64,000 nucleotides of DNA from positions 1 through 64,000 of the forward strand of contig CAYVQF010000020.1 in NCBI GenBank assembly GCA_964454015.1, given 5' to 3'. The DNA comes from CAYVQF01 sp964454015 (GTDB taxonomy: Bacteria > Myxococcota_A > Bradymonadia > UBA4248). Positions 48,847 to 57,691 of this stretch are shown here, one piece after another (the stretch's first letter is position 1; each line of letters opens with the position of its first letter). The notes under the pieces were generated by a model. The model was not told the origin of the DNA. It searched no databases and saw only the letters and a program-made list of their open reading frames with translations. Position numbers and translations under genes: made by a program.

Positions 48847-50265
48847 TCACAGCAACCACAATAGCAGACCCACCACCAACGTCAGCAGCGACAAGGTCCC
48901 TCCAATCACCAGCAGCCACAAGGTGGTGCGGCTGCCAGATGCGGCGATGGGTATGGGCTGCGGCATCAGATCGGGTTGGGAAAAGGCCGACTGCCTGGGC
49001 GGCGGGAGCGCCCCCGTCGCGACCGAGGGCAGCAATTCGTTCAAGCTGGGCGCCGCCTTGGCAGCAGCCGGCGCCGGCGCTGGCGCCGTGGCCGCACGCG
49101 CCGCCGCATCCACCGAAGGCAAGTCCAAGCCACTCAACGGATCGTCGTCGAGGAGAGACACGGGCGCGCTCCCTGCCTTCTCTGCCGCTGACGCATCGGC
49201 CCCGTCGAAAATGAAATCGGACAGGGCCAACCCCGGCTTGGGCGGCGCGCTCACGGGCGCCTTGGCCGGGGCTGCCGCCACCGGTGGCGCCACCGCCGCA
49301 GGTGCCACCGCCGCTGGCGCTGGCGCTTCGACCTCAGCGGGCTTCGCCGCCACCGGCAGCGACAGCAAACCCCCAGCCATGAGGTTATCCAAGGACATGG
49401 CCAAGGTCTCACCCGCCTCGGGCGCCGTGGACTCGGACTCCTCGATATCTTCCAAGACCGCGGCGGCGTCGTGATAGCGCGCCAAGGGGTTGCGCTCCAT
49501 CATCCGCTCGAGGGTGCGCCAGATGGGCAAGACCACCACGCCTAGCTCGGGCTGCTCAGGTGCCCCCCCCACCTGAGCGCTGACCGTCGCGAGCTGAGTA
49601 TCGCCCTGGTAGGCCGGGGTACCCGTCAGCATCCTGTAGGCCATCAACCCAATGGCATAAATATCGACCGAAGGCGTCGCCGCCTCACCGCTGAGCAGCT
49701 CTGGTGCCAGATAGCCCGGCGTACCCACCAGGTTGGCCGCCCCGGGAAAAGCGCGCTGAATCTCTCCGTCTAGACGCGCCGCGAGCCCAAAATCGATGAT
49801 TTTGCAGCGGTCACCGGGCATGACCAGCACGTGGCCCGGCTTGAGGTCCTGATGAACCACGCCATGCATGTGGGTGAAGCCAACGACCCGCACGAGCTGA
49901 GCGATGAGCTCGCTCACCCGCGCCGCGGCCATCTCCCCTTCTCGCACCATGATCTGCTCCAGGGATTCCCCAGCCACCCACTCACGCACCATGAAGACCA
50001 AGTTGCCATGGGTCCCCCCCCCCAAGACTTTGGCAACCCCCGGATGCGACTCCCGCAACTGCGACAGGGTATCGCGAAAGCGGTCGCCAATCATCGCATC
50101 GGCACCCACGCTGGGGTGGAGCACTTTGACGGCCACTTCGGTCCCCATCTCCTTGTCGTGACCGCGGAAGACCACGCCACAACGCCCTTGGCCGCAGACC
50201 TCGGTCAATAAATAACGTCCCCCCAACTCCGCGCCGGGCTGAACCAAGTCCAGGACCTCTGCCAT
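48847..50265 (-). CDS. Hanks-type Ser/Thr protein kinase with non-canonical catalytic loop and C-terminal membrane anchor
   Basis: A 472-residue protein. Kinase domain 15-280: Gly loop 'GQGRCGVVF', ATP-binding K47 in 'VAVKVLH', DFG at 158-160 and 'GTPGYLAPELLSG'. The catalytic loop is H138-Q-D140-L-K-P-G-H145, where canonical kinases have HRDxKPxN. D140 and K142 are kept, but the Arg and the Mg-binding Asn are Gln and His. Residues 280-440 are an Ala/Pro-rich linker, and the last 25 residues form a membrane segment, making it tail-anchored with the kinase inside. A G10 tract encodes Gly82-84. A TTGTCA-17-TAGATT promoter lies upstream. It probably phosphorylates partners in signalling, possibly weakly or as a pseudokinase. 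Confidence 0.88.
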   Translation of the reverse strand: MAEVLDLVQPGAELGGRYLLTEVCGQGRCGVVFRGHDKEMGTEVAVKVLHPSVGADAMIGDRFRDTLSQLRESHPGVAKVLGGGTHGNLVFMVREWVAGESLEQIMVREGEMAAARVSELIAQLVRVVGFTHMHGVVHQDLKPGHVLVMPGDRCKIIDFGLAARLDGEIQRAFPGAANLVGTPGYLAPELLSGEAATPSVDIYAIGLMAYRMLTGTPAYQGDTQLATVSAQVGGAPEQPELGVVVLPIWRTLERMMERNPLARYHDAAAVLEDIEESESTAPEAGETLAMSLDNLMAGGLLSLPVAAKPAEVEAPAPAAVAPAAVAPPVAAAPAKAPVSAPPKPGLALSDFIFDGADASAAEKAGSAPVSLLDDDPLSGLDLPSVDAAARAATAPAPAPAAAKAAPSLNELLPSVATGALPPPRQSAFSQPDLMPQPIPIAASGSRTTLWLLVIGGTLSLLTLVVGLLLWLL

Positions 50266-50315
50266 GCTCTGCTCCCTTCAAGGGCCTAGGACGTCGCAGC
50301 TAGGCCACCTGGGCT

Positions 50316-50344
50316 AATCTAATGGGCAAGGGCCGCCATGACAA
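50316..50344 (-). promoter_or_regulatory. Sigma70-like promoter for the Ser/Thr kinase
   Basis: Minus-strand TTGTCA (50344-50339), 17-bp spacer, TAGATT (50321-50316), about 50 bp before the kinase start. Confidence 0.55.
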
Positions 50345-50395
50345 CACTTTCCCTTGCCCACACCACCGCAAGCAGCGCGCCTCCAGCAGCACCTT

Positions 50396-53300
50396 TCAGT
50401 TCGTCGGCACACAAATGTTGTTGGCATCACAGCGATAACCCGAGGCGCAGCTCCCCCCGGTCTGGCATCGCACGAAATCTCGGCGCTGGCCAAAAGCCCC
50501 CAGCCGCCCCTCGACACCCGAGGCGCCACTACCCACCGACGGCCCACCGGCACCACCGGCGCCGCCCGTGGGCACACCCGCCTCGAGCACCACCGTGTTG
50601 TTGGTCACCACCGCCACCGTGTCGACGTTCAGTCCCACCACATCGAATGAGGGCCCCCCAGCACCGCCACCGCCACCGCCGCCAGGTCCACCGTTGCCGC
50701 CGTCGCCGCCCCGGCCCCCTTGCGACGCAATCCACGACGCCGCACCGCCGCCAAAGCCGCCACGCCCGCCAATGCCACCCATGCCCCCAAAGCCTCCGTT
50801 GCCCCCTTTACCCCCTTGCCCACGCACAATCTCGTTGTGGCGCAAGGTCGGCAAGGTCAAGGCGCTGGCACCGGTGTTGGCGATCACTATCGCCAACGAC
50901 GCGCCCCCTTGGCGTCCGGCCAGCCCCCCCCGACCACCACAGCCACCGGCGCCGCCGCCACCACCCGAAGGACCCAGCTCAAAGTCCTGACAGTCGAAGG
51001 GCGAGGTCGTGTACTGTGCCGTGCCCCCCCCGGCGCCGCCACCGCCACCAGCGACACCATCCGTGCCGCGCACACCATCCACCGCCCGATCCGGTGCCGG
51101 AACCCATCGCCCAGCGACGAAGGACCCCAACCCTTGGCGTCCACCGGCGCCGCCCTGTCCCGCCGTCCCATCGGCACCATAGCGGCCATCGCCGCCGACG
51201 TTGCTCTGCGGCGCGCTCGGATAACCCGACTCCGTCGCGTGGTGACAACCCGAGCCCGACATGTGGTCGAAGCTCCAATCCCAACCGCCAAGACCCTTGT
51301 TCGCCGAAGCTTCTCGGTACTCCGCTTGCCCCCCTTGGTTAGTGCTCACCTCGAAGACGGGGCAACGCGAGGTTCCCCCGCGGGTGGCATTGGACGTGCC
51401 ACACTGCGCGTTGAGGCCAGCCCGGCCGCCGGCGCGATTCAGCGCTGGGAAGCAGGGCCCCAGCAGGCGCTGGCCGTCGAGGCCGTTGCCCCCATCGAGG
51501 GCCGTGTCGGCCTGCCGGCCGTGACCGGCGGCACCCGAGCTACCGCGCCCGCCATCACCGCCACGGCCGGCGACGATGCGATTGCTGCGCAAGACCGCGC
51601 TGTGGTTGGTGTCCTTGAGGAACACCGCCACCGAAGCTTGCCCATCTTGGTTCTCCGCCGCCGCTGGCATGTCGCGCCCCTCGATGATGAAGCCCGACAT
51701 CAGCGTCTGTCCCGTGGTCACGCCTTCCACGGTCACCGTGGCATAGGCCGTCACCCCGCGGACGATGGCCGCGTGCCGCACCACATCGCGGCTGCGGAAG
51801 TCCGCCGAGTATCCGCCGTGCAAGACCACCCCGCGCAGCAAACGGAGATCCTCGTCGTATCGCCCTTCCGCCACCAAGATGTAAGCCTTACCCGAGCTCG
51901 CAAAGGCGCTCAGCGCCGCACCGATGCTCCCAAAGGGCCGGGACAGCGAGCCATCGCCGCCGCTGGCGCCAGCCCGCACGAAGAGCGCGTCGCCAATGAC
52001 CCCATCGATGCCATCGCAATTCTCGTCGTGGAAGACATAGCCCGACATGAAATCACCGATCAGATCCGGTGGATCTTGTAAGGTATTCCCCTGTACTCGG
52101 CGACACTCACAGCCATCGTCGCTGCGACCGTTGACATCGACCCATTCGTAAGTGATGCCGCCCTCGGTCTCGCGATGACACGGGCCCATGACACAACGCG
52201 GCATCGCCACGCCCGTGTCCTGACACACCCCTTCCGTGTGATGCAGCTCAGGGACCCAGTAGAGAGAGCAGTCGTTGTAACAGAAACCGCAGTGCTCAGC
52301 GCTGTCGTAACGGCCCGTCGCCGGGTTGATGAAGCCCTCGTCGATAATGCCATCACAGTTGTTGTCGTGGCCGTCGCAGATCTCCGTGTTGTAGTCGGCG
52401 ATGTTGCAGGTCGACCACGCAAAGCCCTGGGCCGTGGCTTCACAATGCTGAAAGCCCACACAGGTATCGACCAAACAGGATCGGGCCGTGCCCAAGGCGT
52501 CAACGTCACAGAGGCAGGTGTGGCTCACGGGGAGACACTGGAAGGTGCCGTCATAGGCCTCGCACTGATAGCCATCGGGACATCGCGGACCATAGGGCGA
52601 GTCAGGCGCACAGGAGCGGCCACAGAAGAGCTCGAAACCCGTATCGATGCAGCGCGAGTTGGGCGCCATACAGTCCCGGTCTTCGGCGCAAGGCAGACAC
52701 AAGTTCGCCGGCAAAGCCAAGCACGCCAGCCCGTCGCCATAAACGAAGTAGCCCTCAGCGCACGCCACGGCGCGGCATTGCGGTGCCCCGTCGATGATCT
52801 CACAGGCCGTCTCCACGGCGTTGGCGATCACTTTGGCGCAGTCTTTACCACAGGCACCACAGTGCTCCACGTGAACGTAGCGGCCCACCGCGTCGACAAA
52901 GGGATCGTCTATCCCACCGTTGCAATCATCATCGAGGCCGTTACACATCTCGGGCTGCGGCTCCGCGGCGTCGCACAGCCAGCCATCGACGCCGGCGCAA
53001 TAAGTCATGCCATGGCAAGTGCCCAGGTCATTGCTCACCGCGCAGGGCTCCCCTTCGAGGCCCTCGTCCACAAAGCCATTGCAATCATCATCGATGCCGT
53101 TGCAGACCTCTGCCGCTGGCACCCGGGCCTGACACTCGCCCCACCCTGCGCTCCCTTCGCAGCGCTCGTATCCGGTGCAGGTACCGAAGGCATTCGTCGC
53201 CTCACAGCCGCGCACCATCCCGCGGTTCTCTTCCGTGCAGGCACAGCTCTCGTAATCGGGCAGACACTGACGCGCGTTGCCCTGTCCCGGCACGTCCCTA

Positions 53301-53770
53301 CAGGTGTAGCCCTCAGGACAGGCCGCGAAGCTACAGTCAGCCGCACAATAGCGCCCATCGCCGATGGGCAGGCACAGGTCAGCGCCACTGACGTTGCACT
53401 GGCGATCCTCCAAACAGGGCCCACAGAGTCGGTGCTGGGTCACGGTGCACAGAGCCACCCTAGCCTCTCCGCCGTGGGGATCGGGGACATCCTGGCACAC
53501 CCAACCCGGCGGACAACCCAGCGGACACGGATGGGTACAGAAGGCACCCGTAGGATGGCTCAGGCAGTAAGTCGAGCGGCATTGCTCATTGGCCGTGCAC
53601 AGCTCCCCGAACTCCTTGAGGCGGCTGCCGTCGTCGGGCGGAATCTCATCGGCCGAGCGCCCACAGCTCACCAAGAGCAAGAGACAGGCTACCCAACCCA
53701 GCAGGGCTCGCCACCTGGCGCCACGCTGCTCCAACGCCTCACGGCGGCTTGCCTCAAAACACATGCACAT
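50396..53770 (-). CDS. Giant lipoprotein with MopE motifs, beta-helix and Gly-rich repeats (paralogue B)
   Basis: A 1124-residue lipoprotein. Signal peptide to LLVSC (Cys36), then Cys-rich modules (about 55-180). Next come three MopE-type metal-binding motifs: 'EVCNGIDDDCNGFVDEG' at 221-237, 'EMCNGLDDDCNGGID' at about 274, and 'EICDGHDNNCDGIIDEG' further on. A DUF1565/beta-helix segment follows ('FVRAGASGGDGSLSRPFGSI', 'GVVLHGGY'). The last 450 residues are dominated by Gly-Gly-x runs, ending in a short Cys pair ('CQTGGSCASGYRCDANNIC'). ATG 53770 follows GGAG and lies inside the end of the preceding paralogue's gene (17-bp overlap), implying translational coupling. Surface display is likely; metal binding and adhesion are inferences. 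Confidence 0.82.
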   Translation of the reverse strand: MCMCFEASRREALEQRGARWRALLGWVACLLLLVSCGRSADEIPPDDGSRLKEFGELCTANEQCRSTYCLSHPTGAFCTHPCPLGCPPGWVCQDVPDPHGGEARVALCTVTQHRLCGPCLEDRQCNVSGADLCLPIGDGRYCAADCSFAACPEGYTCRDVPGQGNARQCLPDYESCACTEENRGMVRGCEATNAFGTCTGYERCEGSAGWGECQARVPAAEVCNGIDDDCNGFVDEGLEGEPCAVSNDLGTCHGMTYCAGVDGWLCDAAEPQPEMCNGLDDDCNGGIDDPFVDAVGRYVHVEHCGACGKDCAKVIANAVETACEIIDGAPQCRAVACAEGYFVYGDGLACLALPANLCLPCAEDRDCMAPNSRCIDTGFELFCGRSCAPDSPYGPRCPDGYQCEAYDGTFQCLPVSHTCLCDVDALGTARSCLVDTCVGFQHCEATAQGFAWSTCNIADYNTEICDGHDNNCDGIIDEGFINPATGRYDSAEHCGFCYNDCSLYWVPELHHTEGVCQDTGVAMPRCVMGPCHRETEGGITYEWVDVNGRSDDGCECRRVQGNTLQDPPDLIGDFMSGYVFHDENCDGIDGVIGDALFVRAGASGGDGSLSRPFGSIGAALSAFASSGKAYILVAEGRYDEDLRLLRGVVLHGGYSADFRSRDVVRHAAIVRGVTAYATVTVEGVTTGQTLMSGFIIEGRDMPAAAENQDGQASVAVFLKDTNHSAVLRSNRIVAGRGGDGGRGSSGAAGHGRQADTALDGGNGLDGQRLLGPCFPALNRAGGRAGLNAQCGTSNATRGGTSRCPVFEVSTNQGGQAEYREASANKGLGGWDWSFDHMSGSGCHHATESGYPSAPQSNVGGDGRYGADGTAGQGGAGGRQGLGSFVAGRWVPAPDRAVDGVRGTDGVAGGGGGAGGGTAQYTTSPFDCQDFELGPSGGGGGAGGCGGRGGLAGRQGGASLAIVIANTGASALTLPTLRHNEIVRGQGGKGGNGGFGGMGGIGGRGGFGGGAASWIASQGGRGGDGGNGGPGGGGGGGAGGPSFDVVGLNVDTVAVVTNNTVVLEAGVPTGGAGGAGGPSVGSGASGVEGRLGAFGQRRDFVRCQTGGSCASGYRCDANNICVPTN

Positions 53771-56700
53771 GACTCGTGGCTCCACGCTGGCCAGCGGCGC
53801 CGAAACTGACTTGACCCGCAGGCGAGGGGCCGCCATGGCCACCCTCACCGCCGCTTTCTTGCACGCCGGGCGACTCGAAGCTGTTGGTGGCAGCGTAATC
53901 GCCAGTGAGGTTGCGCCCGGCGATGCCCATGGACACCCCGCCACAGCCGCCGCCGCCGCCACCGCCGCCGCCGCCATTGCCACCCCGGCCGCCGTGCCCC
54001 CCAGCCCCGGCACACCACGCCGGGAAGAGGATCTCGCCGCCGCGCCCCCCTTGCCCCCCGAGGCCGCCTTGGCCGCCGCCGCCGCCATCCCCGCCGAGGC
54101 CACCAAAGCCCAAGCGCACCCGATTGCCGCTGATCACCGGCCGCGCCGCCGCCACCGTGTCGGCGACGAAGACCCCAAAAGAGCCGCCGCCACCGCCACC
54201 AGCGCTGCCGCCGCCAGCACCGCAACCACCGCTACCACCACCGCCGCCCGAGCCCCCCAGGTCCCCAAACTTGTTGCCCTGGGTACAGCTCGTGTGGACG
54301 TTGTTGTTGGTCACCCCACCGCCAGCGCCACCACCGCCGCCACCGCGTCCATGGGCCCCACTCGCGCCCGCAACAGCGCGCTCCGCTGCCCAGCGGCCGC
54401 CGCTCACGCGGCCCAGGCCATTGGTGCAGCCCACGCCGCCATTGCCTGGCGTGCCCTCGGTACCGGAGCGCGCATCGCCGCCATTGCTCGAGACGGTCCC
54501 GCTCGAACCAACGGTGCAGTCGTACTTGCAGTAGGCGCCCTGGCTGGGATCGCTGTGCTGATAGGTGTTGTTGATGCCGCCGACGCCATCGATGGGCGAC
54601 CCTTGGTAATCCTGCACCCCCATCCCGGGCTCACGCGCCGTCGCGCCAGGGCGGCCATCGGCCACAGGGCAAGCGGCGTTGCGCCCGGCCGCGCCGCCGG
54701 CCCGCGTCTGGCCCGAACAGGTCGCGCTGGAACACTCCCACGAGGCCAGCCCCGCCGCCGCCGCGCCCCCTGGCGTCCCCGAAGGCCCAGGCTGGCCGTT
54801 GGCGCCATCCCCGCCTCGGCCGCCGATGATCAGGTTGTTCACCACCTCGATCTGAGTCGAGGCCAAGGCAATGTAGACCGCGTAGGAGCTCGGCGCCGCC
54901 TCTTCCGACGCGCTGTCGTAGTTGACGTCATAGCCCTGGATCATGAAGCCCGCGATCACCGTCCGCTGATCCACGGCGCCGATATGGACCGTCCCGGGCT
55001 GATGGCCGCTCTGGCCGTGCTGGGGCTCCTGCCCTTGAATCCACGTCGGGTGCAAGACGATGTCGCGCTGGCTGAAATCCAGATTATAGCCGCCGTAGAG
55101 CTTGACCCCTGCGCGCAGATTCACGTTCTCGTAGTAGGTACCTGCGGCGACCAAAATCGCCACATGACGGCTGGCATCGAAGGCGCGAACCGCCTGCCCA
55201 ATCGTCCCGAAAGGTGCGTCCCGCGTCCCCTGGGTCCCGCTCGCCCCAGCTCGGACGAAGAGGGAGCGGCTGGCGTCGCCGTCGATGCCGTCACAGTTCC
55301 CGTCCACATAGACCGCGCCCGCCGCCGGATAGCTCGGGAAGGTGTCGGGTTCGTCGGCGCCACCGTGCACCGCCCGACCACACTCACAGCCATCGGCCTC
55401 GACCCCGTTGGTATCGTGGAACTGAAAGGTCACCCCACAGGTGCCCGCGACACAGCGGTGCGCCCGCCCGAAACGCGAGGTGCACTGGGCGTCACCGGTG
55501 CACGCCACCGCACAGGTGCCGCCTGGACAGTCGTCGACCACACAGTAATGGGTCTGCCGGTCGCAGCTACGCCCTGGCGCGCAGTCTTGGTCGACCCGAC
55601 AGGGACCCTCGGCCGGCCACACCTCCAAGGTACAGCCGACGAACTCGCAGCCAAAACCTTGGTCTCCCTCGACACAGGCCCCAATGGCGTGCTGTATCTC
55701 TGGATTGAAGCGCGCCGGACAATTCACGTTACACGCCCCACAGTGCTCATCCGTGTGGTAGCGACCGCGCTCGTCGCGGAAGCCCTCGTCGATCTGGCCA
55801 TCGCAGTTGTTGTCGCGATAGTCGCAAACCTCCACCACCAAGGAAGACTGCTCGCACATGCTCCAGCCATAGAGGGTCTCACCCAGGGCACGACAGGTCT
55901 GCTCACCCTGGCAGATGTCCTCGGCGCTGAAGAGCAGGCAGCTCCGGGTCGTGCCCGCACGCTCGCGCGAACAGGTGCAGGAACCTCCCTTGGGCATGCA
56001 CCACTGGCCCCCATCGACCCACTGGCAGCTATAGGCCTCGGGGCAGCAACTCTGCACGCCCACCTCACCACTACACCCAGCGTAAGGCGCATTCGGCGCA
56101 CAGCTCTGCACACAGTGCATCCCCGGCTCGTTGCCAAAGCTCATACAGCGATCCGAGAAAACGCGGCAGTCGCCGTCGTTGGTGCAGGGCTGACACGCCG
56201 GCGAAATCAACGGTGCACAGATCAGGGGCGCGTCAAAGGGGTAGGGGTAATGCCCTGGGGCACACAGCTTGGGCACGCAGGTCGGCGTGTCGTCGCGCAG
56301 CTCGCAGTGCGCCGCCCCCCACACCACCTCCCCCGCATCGTCCCGCAACAAATCCGGCAACAACTGCAAACAATTCACGCCGCAGGCACCACAATGTTCG
56401 GGATGCACGTAGCGCCCCTCTTCGTCGACGAAGGGCTCATCGATCAAGCCATCACAGTTGTCATCTTGGCCATTGCAGGTCTCGTATTTGGGATCCGTCG
56501 CGTCACAGCGCCAGCCCCAAGCGCCGCCCTCGTCCTCGGCACAGAGCCACTCGCCCGCACAGCCACCGACGAAACAGCGCGGAAAGTCAGCGGGGTTGTC
56601 GATCCCTTCCTTGTCTACGCTCGGATCATTGGCGTCGATCAAGCCATCACAATCGTCATCGACGCCGCTACAAACCTCTGGCTGGGCGTCCCGCCCCACG

Positions 56701-57416
56701 CACTCACCCCACGCCGCCGCCGCACCGATGACCTCACAGGTCTCGATCCCAGGGCAGCGCCCGTGTTCGTTCGTACGCAGGCATTGACGCTGCAAACCCG
56801 CGTTGGCCACCTGACACTCGCAGGTGCCCGCTGGCGGCACACACTGGCGGCTCTGGCGTCCATTCGCCAAGGTCACGTCGGCACACACATAGCCCATGGG
56901 GCACGGCTCGCGCACGCACTCGAGGCCACAGACCCGCTCCCCGTCCAAGTCGAGGCACGCGTCACCCGCGGCATTGCAGTGCCCATCCACGGAACACTGT
57001 TGGCAAAGCCGCGGCGCAATGGCCTGCACGCACACCGCCTGCGTGGTGACCTGCCCCCCCGGGACATCCAGGCTCTTGCACTCCCAGCCTGCGTCACAGG
57101 GCAAGGCCTCACAGCGCCGGGTACACACGCTGCCGTTGCCAGGCCCGGCGGGCAAACACACCCCGCTGATACAATCGCTCGAACGCAGACAGGCCTGGCC
57201 AAAGCGCTTGGTCGCCAGAAACCACGGCTCATCCTCGACGGCGTGGCACACCCCCCCTTCGCAATAATGCCCCTCCCCACAGTGGGCCGCCTCAGCACAC
57301 GCGCATTCACCGCGCTCGTAACAATCGATGTCACAGCCCGGCACGAGCGCCAGAAGCGACGAAAAAAGAACGGCCCAGAGACGACTCTGCCGCACTCGCT
57401 GTTGAAGCCACGCCAT
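53754..57416 (-). CDS. Giant lipoprotein with MopE motifs, beta-helix and Gly-rich repeats (paralogue A)
   Basis: A 1220-residue protein with the same domain order as its neighbour. Signal peptide to LVPGC (Cys28) and Cys-rich modules come first. MopE-type motifs follow: 'EVCSGVDDDCDGLIDAND', 'ETCNGQDDNCDGLIDEP' and 'EVCDYRDNNCDGQIDEG'. The linking 'RYVHPEHCGACGVNC' is shared with paralogue B. Then come 'FVRAGASGTQGTRDAPFGTIG', a beta-helix part, and about 450 Gly-rich residues ending 'SHVHVF'. It lacks the terminal Cys pair of paralogue B. ATG 57416 was chosen because it starts the signal peptide; the ribosome site (GGGG) is weak. It is the first gene of the tandem pair. The large plus-strand frame opposite it is an artefact of its GC-rich codons. 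Confidence 0.82.
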   Translation of the reverse strand: MAWLQQRVRQSRLWAVLFSSLLALVPGCDIDCYERGECACAEAAHCGEGHYCEGGVCHAVEDEPWFLATKRFGQACLRSSDCISGVCLPAGPGNGSVCTRRCEALPCDAGWECKSLDVPGGQVTTQAVCVQAIAPRLCQQCSVDGHCNAAGDACLDLDGERVCGLECVREPCPMGYVCADVTLANGRQSRQCVPPAGTCECQVANAGLQRQCLRTNEHGRCPGIETCEVIGAAAAWGECVGRDAQPEVCSGVDDDCDGLIDANDPSVDKEGIDNPADFPRCFVGGCAGEWLCAEDEGGAWGWRCDATDPKYETCNGQDDNCDGLIDEPFVDEEGRYVHPEHCGACGVNCLQLLPDLLRDDAGEVVWGAAHCELRDDTPTCVPKLCAPGHYPYPFDAPLICAPLISPACQPCTNDGDCRVFSDRCMSFGNEPGMHCVQSCAPNAPYAGCSGEVGVQSCCPEAYSCQWVDGGQWCMPKGGSCTCSRERAGTTRSCLLFSAEDICQGEQTCRALGETLYGWSMCEQSSLVVEVCDYRDNNCDGQIDEGFRDERGRYHTDEHCGACNVNCPARFNPEIQHAIGACVEGDQGFGCEFVGCTLEVWPAEGPCRVDQDCAPGRSCDRQTHYCVVDDCPGGTCAVACTGDAQCTSRFGRAHRCVAGTCGVTFQFHDTNGVEADGCECGRAVHGGADEPDTFPSYPAAGAVYVDGNCDGIDGDASRSLFVRAGASGTQGTRDAPFGTIGQAVRAFDASRHVAILVAAGTYYENVNLRAGVKLYGGYNLDFSQRDIVLHPTWIQGQEPQHGQSGHQPGTVHIGAVDQRTVIAGFMIQGYDVNYDSASEEAAPSSYAVYIALASTQIEVVNNLIIGGRGGDGANGQPGPSGTPGGAAAAGLASWECSSATCSGQTRAGGAAGRNAACPVADGRPGATAREPGMGVQDYQGSPIDGVGGINNTYQHSDPSQGAYCKYDCTVGSSGTVSSNGGDARSGTEGTPGNGGVGCTNGLGRVSGGRWAAERAVAGASGAHGRGGGGGGAGGGVTNNNVHTSCTQGNKFGDLGGSGGGGGSGGCGAGGGSAGGGGGGSFGVFVADTVAAARPVISGNRVRLGFGGLGGDGGGGGQGGLGGQGGRGGEILFPAWCAGAGGHGGRGGNGGGGGGGGGGCGGVSMGIAGRNLTGDYAATNSFESPGVQESGGEGGHGGPSPAGQVSFGAAGQRGATSHVHVF

Positions 57417-57581
57417 CACTGTGTGCCCCAAAACACAGACGCACCATGCGCGCCTGCACCCTTGCGCATCCCTACGCCATCCAACCACACCCCGACACCG
57501 CACGACATGCGCCTCCTCGCCTGAGCGTTAAGAAACTAACCTAGCGCCACGGCGAGGGCGCGTCCAGAGCAAACGCCATGC

Positions 57582-57597
57582 CTAGGGCTAGGCTAGG
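57582..57597. repeat. Triple CTAGG repeat in the divergent region
   Basis: CTAGG occurs at 57582-57586, 57588-57592 and 57593-57597, between the giant lipoprotein genes and the next plus-strand gene. It could be a regulator site; evidence is slight. Confidence 0.25.
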
Positions 57598-57607
57598 CCT
57601 CTTCACC

Positions 57608-57637
57608 TTTGACCCCCATGGCAACCTCTCCTAAGCT
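57608..57637 (+). promoter_or_regulatory. Sigma70-like promoter for the 461-residue lipoprotein
   Basis: TTTGAC (57608-57613), 18-bp spacer, TAAGCT (57632-57637), about 55 bp before the start. Confidence 0.5.
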
Positions 57638-57691
57638 GTGACGGGTATCGTGTCCGCGCCTCGGCCCCCACAATCGCCCACGGAGAGCCTC

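Noticed and set aside
53589..57524. A very long plus-strand open frame (about 1300 codons) opposite the giant lipoprotein gene
   Set aside because: Its protein is low-complexity Ala/Arg/His/Thr without any domain, as expected from reading GC-rich Cys/Gly codons backwards. The minus strand has a signal peptide, MopE motifs and spaced Cys.
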